Shown: positions 21,401 through 33,400 of the stretch, piece after piece
Layout: each line of letters starts with the position of its first letter
Position numbering within the stretch: position 1 is the first letter of the stretch
Source: Hemerocallis citrina
Lineage: Eukaryota; Streptophyta; Magnoliopsida; Asparagales; Asphodelaceae
DNA: 64,000 nucleotides
Reading direction: 5' to 3'
Assembly (NCBI GenBank): GCA_017893485.1
Contig: JACEHZ010000592.1
Span: 434,001-498,000 of the forward strand
Notes under the pieces: model-generated
What the model was told of the DNA's origin: nothing
The model's input: the letters and a program-made list of their open reading frames with translations, nothing else
Databases searched by the model: none
Position numbers and translations under genes: made by a program

Positions 21401-24400
21401 AATGGTGCAGTAGTAATATTGCAGTAGTAATAGTGAGTAGTAAGTAGTAGTAATAGTAGTTAGTAGTAGTAGTAAGTAGTAACACATATATATATAGAAA
21501 AGGGGGGAAAAGAGCTGCTTGTTGCTGCCAGCTGTAAAGAAAGAAAGAAAGAAAGAAAGAGAGAGTTGTAGTGGGGTGTGGAAAGGTGTAGAATGATTAG
21601 GTGTCCCCCTTTTTACATTTAACCCCCGTAGGTTATAACTAATTTCACTTAACCCCTAAATAACCTTATTGGATTGGGCTTTAAGAAAAGAAAGTGTTGG
21701 GCTTTGTAAGAAAGAAAAAAGTTAAACATATGGATATGTTAAACAAAAAAATAAATATAGAAATAAAAATAACAATGTCAATGCACATGTATATATACAT
21801 ATAACAATTTATATATATTTTTATTTTAAGAAAAGTAGCACACACTAGGGGTATTACAATCTTCCGTCGCTTCTATTTTTAGACTTGAACGACTGCAGTG
21901 TGGTCCTTCTATTGCTATTTCTAAATGCTATATATAGCAATTGACATAGAAAACGATAGTGGATGCTCTAAAGAACATCCACTTCAGCCTTAAAATCCAC
22001 CTTGAACCTGTAAAAATAAAAATAGGGTGGCTACCTTCACCAAAGATCATCAAGCCTCATATCAAATAAAAAGTGTTGTAGTAGTGGTTTGTTAGGGTGA
22101 ATGGTGACTGTGAGGAACTAGTATGAGTGAAATGTGTTAGAGTTATATTGACTTATTATTATATGAAGAGTGTGTTGTGCTTGTGTTCATCGTAAACTCA
22201 ACAAGTGATATCAGAGCCGGCGGTCCGGGACGAGTCTGTCGGTGGCAGCGTTCTTGCAACCTTATTCGTGGAGGTTAAATTTAGTGTGAAGTCGGTTGGT
22301 TAGGGTCAAGCTTACGTGGATAGTTTGAGATATTACACCATGTCACCATGGCGGATTTGGTGAATGTTGTCGGCGCTATTAATAAGCTCAATGGACACAA
22401 TTATAGCTATTGGAAGTCTTGCATGGAGTCATATCTACAAGGACAGGATATTTGGGAGATTGTTGGTGGAGGTGAAACTGATGCTCCAAAAGAAGTAGGC
22501 GAGACATTGAGGAAATGGAAGATTAAGGCTGGAAAGCTATGTTCGTCCTCAAGACGACAATAGAGGAAGACCTTGATGTAAACTTAACCCTAAATAGAGA
22601 ACATTCAAGAATTTTAAAGGATTAAATTTACCAACATGTAATGCAGATTAAGTTATAAATTATAACTATTAATTGATTTGATGGATTTTCAAGATGTGAA
22701 ATAGTTTAACAAGCTCAATTGAAAGTTCAGTCCTATCAATCAATAATAATACTTAATCGTTCTTAGCATGGAAGATATTCAATAAAGATTCGTACCCTAT
22801 TTAGCAAGTAGAAACACTTACTCTCAATAATTGTAGACGACAGATAAATCAAATAATAATATAGAGATGATAAAGCAGTAACACAAATATTTGGGAAGTG
22901 AAAAGAGTTTACCGGGATTACAGATAGGAATAGTTGGAAGCGAAGTTGGTTGCGGCACGGCGACGATTGGCAGCGAGGGGCGTCGACAGCAAGAGGGACC
23001 GTCGACTTAGGAGGGTGGCAGCATCGGCTGCTAGCGACAGAGGGGTCACAGGGTGGTCGACGGGGCTGGGACTTCGGGGATGGCGGTGTTGGGGTTTTCC
23101 ACCGACGGCAAGGGGCTTCGTCGACCAAGGGAAAGAAGGACGAGGCGAGGGTGAATGTGAAGTCGAAGGGAATGCGGGAGGGGTATTGGGTTTCCGGATT
23201 TCAGAGGTGCGCGGCTGCAGCGCAGTGGAGGCTCGGGTGTGGGGCCGAATTCGATCATGGAAAGGTGGAGCAGCGGGGGTCGGGAGGAGGGCGAAGGGGG
23301 TGGTTGGGGCTGGTGCAGGGCGTCGGGAGGCAGAGGAAGAAGAAGTTGGAGAAGGGTTAGGGTTGAGTTTGAGTTGGGATTAGGGTTTAGGATTTTAATT
23401 TGGGGATTTGGTGGTAGGTTTAGAGTTTGTCACAAACCCTAAAATTGTATCTCAATATCTCACACAAATATTAATGAAGAGCAAAACTCAATCACAGTAA
23501 ATTTTTTTTTATCAATAATAGCATATTTTGCAGCGTCAAGGTGTAGGGTTGGTGGTGGTGTCGGGGAAACAGAGGCGACGGGAAGGGGTTTGGGGATGGC
23601 GGCGCTGGGGGGTTTCAGCGGCTGCGAGGGGCATTGTTGACCAGGAGGAAAGAGGGCGATGGGGGATCGCTGGCGATGGAGGGGTGGAGAGTGGTTGGCG
23701 GTCGAGGGGTTGTCAGTTGGTGGTGGTGGTGGGTGACAGTGGAGGTCGGTGGTGTGGCTGGGTGGCGTCGAGGAAGGTCAGGGAAGAAGAGAGGGAGAAG
23801 ATAAAAAGAATTAATTAGGGTATGGATTTGAGTTTGATTTGGGTATTAGGGTTCAGGAATTGAAGTGAATTTGGGAATTTGGGGGTAGTTTTAGAGTTTA
23901 TCACAAACCCTAAAGTTGTATCTCAATGTCTCACACAAAAAGATTAATGAAGAGCAAAACTCAAACACAGTAATTTTTTTAGATCAATAATAGTATATTT
24001 TCTCATTATTCTCAAGGCCTATATATAGGCTCAAAACAAATCCAAAACAAAACTCAAACAAATCTCTCAAATAAATCTCTCAAACAAACTACATATTGCT
24101 AAATCTCAAAATAAAATAAAACAGATTTGATGTTCTCATCAGACCTTTTCAAGCATATCAAAGATATCACTATTTCAAAGCATGCATGAGATGCTTTCAT
24201 TGCACTCTTCTCATGGTTAGTTGTCCATCAACCAAGGTGAAATGTCCATCAGTCAATATTTTACCAAAGTAAAATCACTCTGAGATTGCTCAATTAGATG
24301 TTGATTCAAAGATTTCTTAGGCACACATGAGAAGAATCATTATCCATGGCCTAAGACTCGAATTTAAAGGGTTTATTGTAGCTATTTGTGGTTGGCCGAC

Positions 24401-27400
24401 CCAACATTCTCTTTTAGATTTAGAAGAATTATTGACGACACTGACTGAGTAGATGACATGTGTTTCTACTAAAAATGAAGATGAGGCGTTATTTAGTAGT
24501 GAAGGGAATCACCAATCGCGAGTTCAGAATGGTCAGCGATTTAGAAAACGAGGTACATGGAGACATCCTGTAAGGAGCACTCACCCAGATGGAGTATAAC
24601 AGAATGATCAACAAGGATGATGCTACAACTGCGGTAAGATGGACATTTTGCTCGTGACTGTTGGTATAGGAAGAGACCGATACAAGGTAATAAAACATCA
24701 TCAAATAACTACAGTGTAGACATCGACGATGATTGGGATTGGGATGCCCAAGCATCCCTAGCCGTCGAAAAAGAAGAATCACATATTCAAGAGGATGTCA
24801 ATGATCTTGCATTAATCTCAGCTGTGATAGATGTTGAACCAGCATTATCTGGAAGAAGCTAGGAGCAGTCAACTACAATGAGGATTGGATTGTTGATTCA
24901 GGATGCTCCAACCACATGACCGAAAATAAGGAGAAGCTACTTGAATTGTCCAAGTACATTATTGTCAATAATTCAAGGCTTCCAATTTCACATATGGGAA
25001 AGTCCGTAGGTTGTCCCGAGTATTATCCCACACCAAGTACAAATGGAGAATGCTTACCATGTTCCGGGTATAAAGAAAAATCACTTTTTAGTATTTTAAT
25101 TAACATCTCCTGTCAACTATGTGGTGTTTGGACCAGAAGACGTTATACTATACTGCAACTTGAAGCCCTTTGGAGCCAATAATGGAAGAGCAAAACTTCC
25201 ATCAATGTAATTTTAATAGAATCGGCATATGTAGATAAGCCAAGAAAGAACGAGACATCGGACTAGTGGCATGCAAGACTTGGACATGTGAGCTATCACA
25301 AACTTAAGTTGATGATGGAGCGATCTATGATCAAGGGTCTACCACAGCTAGATATATGTGGTGACACAATATGCGCAGGCTGTCAGTAAGGTAAGGCACG
25401 TTAACTTTTGTACTAGGAATTCCAATTCAGAGCTAAAGAACCCCTTGAGTTTATCCATTAAGATGTCCTGGTCGAGTGAAGCAACCATCCATCAGTGGAA
25501 TTAGATACATGTTGACTTTTATTAACGACTTCTCTCGGTATGTATAGGTTTTTTTTTGGGTCAATTCCACACGGGTCACTAACAAATGTGGAAATTCCTT
25601 ATGCCTCACTGACAAATTGATATTTCCATGTAACTCACTAACTTACTATTCTCACTCTTCTTATGTTAAATTTTTTCACTAGTTTAAAAATGACTATTTT
25701 GCCCTCTTTTAAAATTAAGGGTTAAGGTTTAGGGTTAGGGCAGTTTTTAAAATTAAGGGTTAAAAATGACTATTTTGCCCTCTTTTAAATCCCTAACTCT
25801 AACCCTATCCTTAACCCTAAACCCTAAAACCTCAACCTAAAAAGAGGGCAAAATAGTCATTTTTAAACCCAGGGTAAGATTTAATATAAGTAGAGTGACA
25901 ATAACAAAAAAGTACTATTTTGGTATTGGTCAATATTGTGACTTGTGAGTGAGTTATACGAAAATATCAAATTTTGATTGAGGTATATGGAATTTCCATA
26001 TTTGTTAGTGACCCATGTTGGAAAACCCCCTTTTAAAAGGAAAAATCTGAAGTATTTTCCATGTTCAAAGAATTCCAAGAAAAAGTTGAGCCAAGAAAAA
26101 GATTCAATGCCTTCGCACCAACAATAAGGGAGAGTTTACTTCGAAAGAATTCTACGAATATGTACGAGTATGCAAGATTCAAAGGCAATTGACATGCTTA
26201 TATACTCCACAATGGAGTTGCAAAAAGAAAGAATCGACATTTGGGAGAAAGTGGTAGAAGCATGTTGCATGCTAAAAATGTACCAGGACGTTTTTGGGTA
26301 GAGTGCATGAAGACGGCAGCACACGTGATTAACTGACTACCACAGCCAAAGCTAGGGTTCATTTCATCATTCTAGAAGTCGTGGAACATCAAACCTACTA
26401 TAAGTCACGTTCGAGTTTTTGGCAGTATTGTTTATGTCCTTGTGCCAGATCACATGCATAGCAAGTTTGATAAGAAAGTCATTTGGTGCATTTTTTGGGG
26501 GGACGACAATGAAAGAAATGAGTGGAGATGTTTTGATAGGACATATGGCCATTGCCACACATCAAGAAATGTTGTCTACGATGAAACATCATCTTGTCCC
26601 CACAAGAAGTTCTGCTACCGGACAGTAAAGGTTTGGAGATCAAGATGAAGATAATAGAACGCATACTAAATCAGGGCCTAGCTCTCCCAAGGGAATGAAA
26701 GAACAAAATCCATTGCAAACTGGATTTCGTTCACAAACACCTGAGGAACATCCAAGACCGATAGAAGATGTTGGAGAAGAATCAACTCCACAGCTTCGAA
26801 GGACGACAAGACAAAGGAAAACAAATCTGAAATATGCTAATGCAGCAGTGCTTGAAGAAGTAAAGAAGTCGCCAACCTATGAAGAGGTTTGTCAAAGAGA
26901 TGAATGGGTCAAGGCTATGGAGGAAGAGGTTCAAGCCTTGAAAGAGAATCAAACTTGGGACTTGGTTCTACTACCAAAGAATCTAAAGCCCGTTTCTCGC
27001 AAGTGGGTTTACAAGGTGAAGACTAAGCTTGATGGCTCCATCGACAGATACAAGGCAAGACTTGTTGCTCGAGGATTCTCACAACAGTATGGACTAGATT
27101 ACAATGAGACATTTAGTCAACTAGCAAAGATCACAACAGTATGGAGTTAGCACTGGCTGCAAATAAAGGATGAAAGTTGTGGCAAATGGATGTGAAGAAC
27201 GCTTTCCTATTTGGTGAAGTTGATCGAGAGATATACATGGAGCAACCTCTGGGGTTTGTTAGTGAAGAATCGTCCAAGTACGTTTGCAAGTTCAGAAAGG
27301 CACTATATGGACTGAAGCAAGCACCGAGAGCATGGTATGGCAAGATAGGAGAGTTTCTCGTCCAGAGTAGTTATTCATTTACCCACCAGACTAGCCTATT

Positions 27401-30400
27401 TGTGAAGGAGTACAATGATAAGATTACAGTTATTCTTGCATACGTAGATGACTTGATCATTACGGGAGATGATAAGGAAGAAATTCATTGAACTAGGGAG
27501 AATCTTTCGATTTGGTTTCAGATGAAAGAGCTTGGCGAGCTTAGACATTTTCTTGGCTTGGAGGTTGATCGAACAAGAGAAGGGTTACTTCTCTGCCAGC
27601 AGAAGTATGCAAAAGATTTACTGGTCAAGTACGAGATGCTTAACTGCAACCTATCTTTACTCCTATGGAGACAAATGTCAACCTATGTGCACATGAAGGT
27701 AAGGATCTTGAAGATCAAACTATGTATCGACAACTTGCCGGAAGTATCATCTATTTGACAATGACAAGGCCAGACTTCACTTTTGCAGTTGGAGTAATAA
27801 GTCGATACATGCAGAAGTCGAAAAAGTGTCACTTGGAAGAAGTCGAAAAAGTCTCACTTGGAAGCAGTACGACGAATTCTAAGGTATGTCAAAGGAACGA
27901 TTGATTATGGCCTCATATATAAGACAAAGAATGGGAGTTAGTCATGTACTGTGATGCTGACTATGCTGGAGATCACGACACTCGAAGGTCTGCAACTGGT
28001 TATACTTTTAGTCTAGGATCAACAGTCGTTTCATGGTGCAACAAGAGACAATCAACTATGTCACGGTCGACCACAGAAGCAGAATATCGTTCTGCAGTGA
28101 TGGCAGCTCAAGAAAGCATATGGTTTATGCACCTAATGAAAGACCTACATCAACCAATTGACTATTCGATTGGATTGTTCGACAATGTGTCAGCTATAAA
28201 ATTGGCAGAGGATCCAGTGTTTCGCGCAAGAACAGAGCATTTAGAAGTTCATCATCATTTCTCCAGAGAAAAGGTGCTAAATGAAGAAATTTGGATGGAG
28301 CCAATAAAGACCGAAGAGCAAGTGGCGGACATTTCACTGAAGGATTCGGCTTTTCGAAAATCATAGAGTTTAGGAAGCAACTCGGCATGACTACAAGAGA
28401 AATTGGTGCGGAGGGGCAGTGTTGAAAGATGTTACAAATAATATTTACAAAATTCTTTTTACAAAGAAAGATAGAGAGGCACAGGAAAACCGAGAAGGGA
28501 ACAGAGAAGAGAAATCCGAAAGAAAAAGAAAAGGAAAATAAATTAAACAACTTACAATAAGCAAATGAAAAGTACAACTCCCAAGAAGCCGAGGCCTGTG
28601 TATCACACAGTGTCCTTAAAACAGATTTCGCCTCTCTCCGGTTGCTGGATTGAACGGAGGCGTCTGTCTCCCAGGATGCAACGGCTTGGAGCGATCCCGT
28701 AGGCACCACGTACCACTCCCGAACTGATCAGCAGCGTTTGAACCTATCACCTGACTTACCAACACAAGGACGGACGAACAGCACAGAAGAGAAGGAGAGA
28801 AAATGATATGGTTTTGTGCAGGGAAGAAAGTAAGGGGAAGGCCTCTATTTATAGAGCCTGGGTTAGACAAGGCATTAACAGCCTTCATTGTAATGGCAGA
28901 CAAGGCATTAACAGCCTTCATTGTAACGGCAGACAAGGCATTAACAGCCTTCATTGTAACGGCAGACAAGGCATTAACAGCCTTTAACAGCCTTCACTGT
29001 AACGGCAGACAATGAATTGAATGCCTTCAGCGTAACGGCAGACAAAATATTAAATACAGCACTGAAACGGCAGACAGAACCGTTTCTGCATTCATTTCAG
29101 CCGTTACAAAAAGAAAACTGTAGCAAAAAGTGGCTCTGCACGGGGTGGGATCAAATCGGTCCGGCATTCGTGTCCGCAGGTCGTGCGGGCGCACACAAGT
29201 CGCATGTAAACCGGTCCGTGATTTGCACCCCCCCCCCCTGCGCGCGCGAGAGAGAGCCTCTCTTCTAGCCATCTTACAATGCTTAGAAGGAGATTACTAT
29301 ATATCCTCTTCTATTTCCTTTGTTATTTCCGATGTGGGACTAAGTTCCCTTTAACCCATTTTCAAGAATGAAAACGTCTCACTTTGAGAGACAATTTCTC
29401 ATTCACCCCTTAACCGATTTTAGCGAACCAATATATGATTTTGATCTACTCACGAAGGAGAACACAAATCAATCAAGATCTCTCAATAATTCATTGAGGA
29501 TCTTACTCAAAAAATTGCTCAAAAATCGGTTCGAAAATAGTGTATAAAACACTCATTTTCTAACAATCCCCACATGAATGAAAATTGACGACCACAGACA
29601 GGACAGACTGACACGACAGACTGACACGACGGACTGACCCGACAGACTTGGTGATAGAATTCAACGATTGATTTCTGCATAGGATAGGTAGGTGTTACCC
29701 TTTGAACCTTCCCTTATGAAAATATGTTTACTTTACTAACTAAACAGTAGACGCGATGTCTTTGAACTGTTCTGCCATTTGTGTAAACGATGACATATCT
29801 CACACAGAAATCTTTCTAACGCTTTTTCAGTTCTCACTGTTATGTTCGTTTTGGCCATGAACATACGCCTGGTTCTGCAAGATTTTAACAGGAATATTGC
29901 CCTATATTATTCCCTTGGAAGCGGCCCTTCTTCCATCTTACATAGGTGATTTCTTACTTAAGAGTAACCCGCATTACTCTGCTCGGATATCCGACGCATA
30001 AGAATCATTAAAAGCCTAGCTTAACCTGTTACCTTGCGGGCATCACTGTTTCATCATGGGAATGGACATGGAAAATCCCCACAGTGATCTAACTTGGTCT
30101 TTACAATTTAGTTGTCCCTTTGAACCTAGATCTTGGGATCTCCAGTCAACTAGGTTGGGTTTCCATTGTATCGACTTATTCTTTCATGGGCTTTAGTCCC
30201 ATTCCCCTCGATGATTTATCAACTAACTCTCTGTTTAACCCTTTGGTTAGTGGATCCGCAATGTTATCTTTTGACTTTACATAGTCCACAGAGATAACCC
30301 CAGTAGAGAGTAGTTGTCTAATGGTATTATGTCTTCGACGAATATGTCTAGATTTACCATTATACATATTGCTCTGTGCTCTACAAATTGCAGATTGACT

Positions 30401-33400
30401 ATCTGAATGTATGCAGATTGGAGGCACAGGCTTCGTCCACCTTGGAATATCTTCAAGGAAGTGGCGTAACCATTCAGCCTCTTCCCCACATTTGTCTAAT
30501 GCGATAAATTCTGATTCCATCGTGGATTTAGCGATCACTGTTTGTTTCGAGGATTTCCAAGAAACTGCTGCACCACCTAGTGTAAACACATAGCCACTAG
30601 TGGATTTTGAATTATCACTCGATATCCAGTTCGCATCACTGTATCCTTCAAGTACAGCCGGATATCTCGTATAGTGCAGCCCGTAGTTACGAGTAAAACG
30701 CAAGTACTTCAGTACTCTTATAATTGCTTGCCAATGCTCGCTTCCAGGATTACTCGTGTATCTGCTTAGTTTACTTACTGCATAGGCTATGTCTGGTCTT
30801 GTACAACTCATTAAGTACATTAGACTGCCTATGATTCTAGAGTATTCTACTTGAGAAATACTCTCCCCTTTATTCTTGGATAAGTGTAAAGTTAGATCTA
30901 TTGGAGTTCTCGCAATTCCAGAATTATCTTTATCAAATTTTCCAAGAATATTGTCAACATAATGTGACTGGCTTAAAATAAGCTCGTCTGATGTTCTTGT
31001 GATTTTAATTCCCAATATAACATCAGCTAGTCCCATGTCTTTCATGTCAAACCTCGAGTTTAACATGTTTTTAACAGATTTAATTATCTGATCATTGCTT
31101 CCAATAATAAGCATGTCATCTACATACAAACATATAATGACATATCCATCTTCTGTGTCTTTGATATATACACATTTGTCACATTCATTGATCTTGAAGC
31201 CATTTGTCATCATGACATTATCAAATTTTTCATGCCACTGTTTTGGAGCTTGTTTCAAGCCATATAATGACTTCACCAGTTTACACACTTTCTTTTCATG
31301 TCCTGGAGATGAAAAACCCTCAGGTTGTTCCATGTAGATTTCTTCATCTAAATCTCCATTAAGAAAAGCTGTTTTTACATCCATTTGATGTACTTCAAGA
31401 TTGCGTAGAGCTGCTACGGCAAGTACCATCCTAATGGAATTTATTCTCGTCACAGGAGAATATGTATCAAAGTAATCAAGACCTTCTTTTTGTTTATAAC
31501 CTTTAATTACAAGTCTTGCCTTGTATTTATCAATTGATCCATCAGGTTTTATTTTTCTCTTGAAGATCCACTTGGAACCCAAAGGTTTACTACCTGGTGG
31601 AAGATCCACTAGTTCCCAAGTATGGTTTTGCAAGATAGAATCAATTTCACTCTTGATGGCTTCTTTCCATTGAGGACCATCACTAGAGTTCACTGCTTCC
31701 TTGAAGGTTTGGGGTTCTTCTTCAAGCATAAAAGTCAAGAAATCCGGACCAAAAGATTTTTCCGTTCTTGTTCTTTTACTGCGTCGAGGTTCCTCCTTGA
31801 CTTCTTCATTTTGGTTTTCACTATCTTCACTGATAGTCTCATGTGTTCGTTTGGAGGAACTTGCTTCCTCCTTTGACTTACATGGAAATACATCTTCAAA
31901 GAACGATGCATTTCTAGATTCCATTATCGTGTTCTTTGATATCTCAGTGATATCGGATTTGTATACCAAGAACCGATAGGCACTACTGTTAAGTGCATAA
32001 CCAATGAAAATACAATCAACTGTTTTTGGTCCTATTTTCATTTTCTTAGGTGGGGGTACTACCACCTTGGCAAGACATCCCCACATTCGCAAGTAATTGT
32101 AGGATGGCTTTCTTCCTTTCCATAATTCATATGGAGTTTTATCTTCTTTCCTTTTGGGCACCTTATTCAAAAGGTAGTTAGCTGAAAGAATAGCTTCTCC
32201 CCACAAGTTTGGTGGTAAACCAGAACTTATTAACATCGCATTCATCATTTCTTTCAATGTACGATTCTTTCTCTCAGCAACACCGTTGGACTGAGGAGAA
32301 TAAGGCGCTGTGGTTTCATGTATAATCCCATGCTTAGCACATGTGTCAGCAAATGGCGATTCATACTCTCCACCTCGGTCGCTTCTTAGCGCCTTAATTT
32401 TCTTATTGAGTTGATTTTCAACCTCATTTTTATAGAGAACAAATTTCTCTATAGCTTCATCTTTGCTTTTAAGCAAGTATACATAGCAATATTTTGTGCT
32501 ATCATCTATGAAGGTAATAAAATATTTATTACCACCTCTTGTTTGTATCATTTTCAAATCACAAATATCAGTGTGAATTAGATCAAGTGGTTCGGTGTTT
32601 CTTTCAACACTTTTAAATGATGATCTTGTTAGTTTTGCCTCAACACAAGTTTCACATTTGTGTTTGGAATCAATTTGGAACGTTGGTATGTGATTCAAGT
32701 TAATTAGTCTTCGCAAAGTATCATAATTAACATGTCCTAGTCTACCATGCCATAAATTGGAAGACTCAAGCAAATAAGTAGAAGAGCTAGCTTTATTCAT
32801 ATTATTGACCATGGTCATTACATTGAGTTTGAACATTCCACCACTCATATATCCTCTACCAACATACATTCCACTTTTAGACAAAACAAATTTGTTTGAC
32901 TCGAACACTAAACGAAAACCGTGGTTGTTAAGCAACGAACCAGATACCAGGTTCTTACGGATTTCAGGAACATATGCAACATTGTTCAGAGTCAGTTCCT
33001 TTCCAGAAGTCATCTTCAAGATCACCTTGCCTTGGCCCTTTATTTCTGATGTAGCCGAGTTCCCCATAAACATTTTCTCCCCATTCTCTAATGGTTCGAA
33101 AGTGGAGAACATACTTCTATTGGAGCACACATGTCGAGTAGCTCCAGTGTCAATCCACCATTCCTTCGGATTTGAACCTAACATATTCACTTCTGATATC
33201 ACAGCTGAGAGGTTGATATCGGAGACATCTTGAGCAATTCCTTGAACCAAGTTTGCTTCTCTGTTCCTGTTCCTCTTGGGAAGTCTGCATTCAGTGGACT
33301 TGTGACCCATTTTGTCACAATTGAAGCACTTGCCTTGAAACTTCGGCTTCTTGGAGATTCCTCCCTTAGGCCCCAACTTCGGACCCTTGTTGTTGTGCTT

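Larger units (their letters stand above)
16187..21858 (+). mobile_element. Solo LTR-B (2.8 kb net)
   Basis: Starts TGTAGCGCGCCGAG and ends GGGGTATTACA, with perfect TSD ATCTT (16182-16186, 21859-21863). There is no internal region, so it is a solo LTR left by LTR-LTR recombination. It is split after 14 bp by LTR-A. It carries a GTA-triplet microsatellite (21140-21480), a GAAA run (about 21540) and the 22-nt palindrome at 19261-19282. Same family as LTR-D (opposite orientation). The length suggests a large-LTR gypsy lineage, but without pol that is inference. Confidence 0.85.
15622..21970. mobile_element. GAGCATC-family MITE in Copia-1 5' LTR, split by LTR-B
   Basis: Left part 15622-16186 and right part 21864-21970, about 672 bp without the insertion. 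Ends AGCATCCACTGTCATTGGC and GATAGTGGATGCTC are inverted. The interior has a string of hairpins built on AGACGGATGA and CATCCGTTTG. The same LTR site in the 3' copy carries a related MITE (35543-36191), so it was probably part of the LTR before Copia-1 moved. Confidence 0.65.
15501..22203 (+). repeat. Copia-1 5' LTR, interrupted
   Basis: LTR sequence is 15501-15621 and 21971-22203; between lie a GAGCATC-family MITE and the nested solo LTRs B and A. Ends …AACTCAACA. Confidence 0.85.

Noticed and set aside
21017..21487. Tyr/Leu-rich ORF on the minus strand
   Set aside because: Direct translation of a GTA-triplet microsatellite.
22981..23010. Another decamer pair (GTCGAC at 22982 and 23001)
   Set aside because: Only six bases match, in a GC-rich block; too weak to join the CAGTCGACTG pairs.
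28866..29045. CRISPR-like array in the Copia-2 LTR
   Set aside because: Contiguous tandem repeats without spacers, inside a plant LTR.
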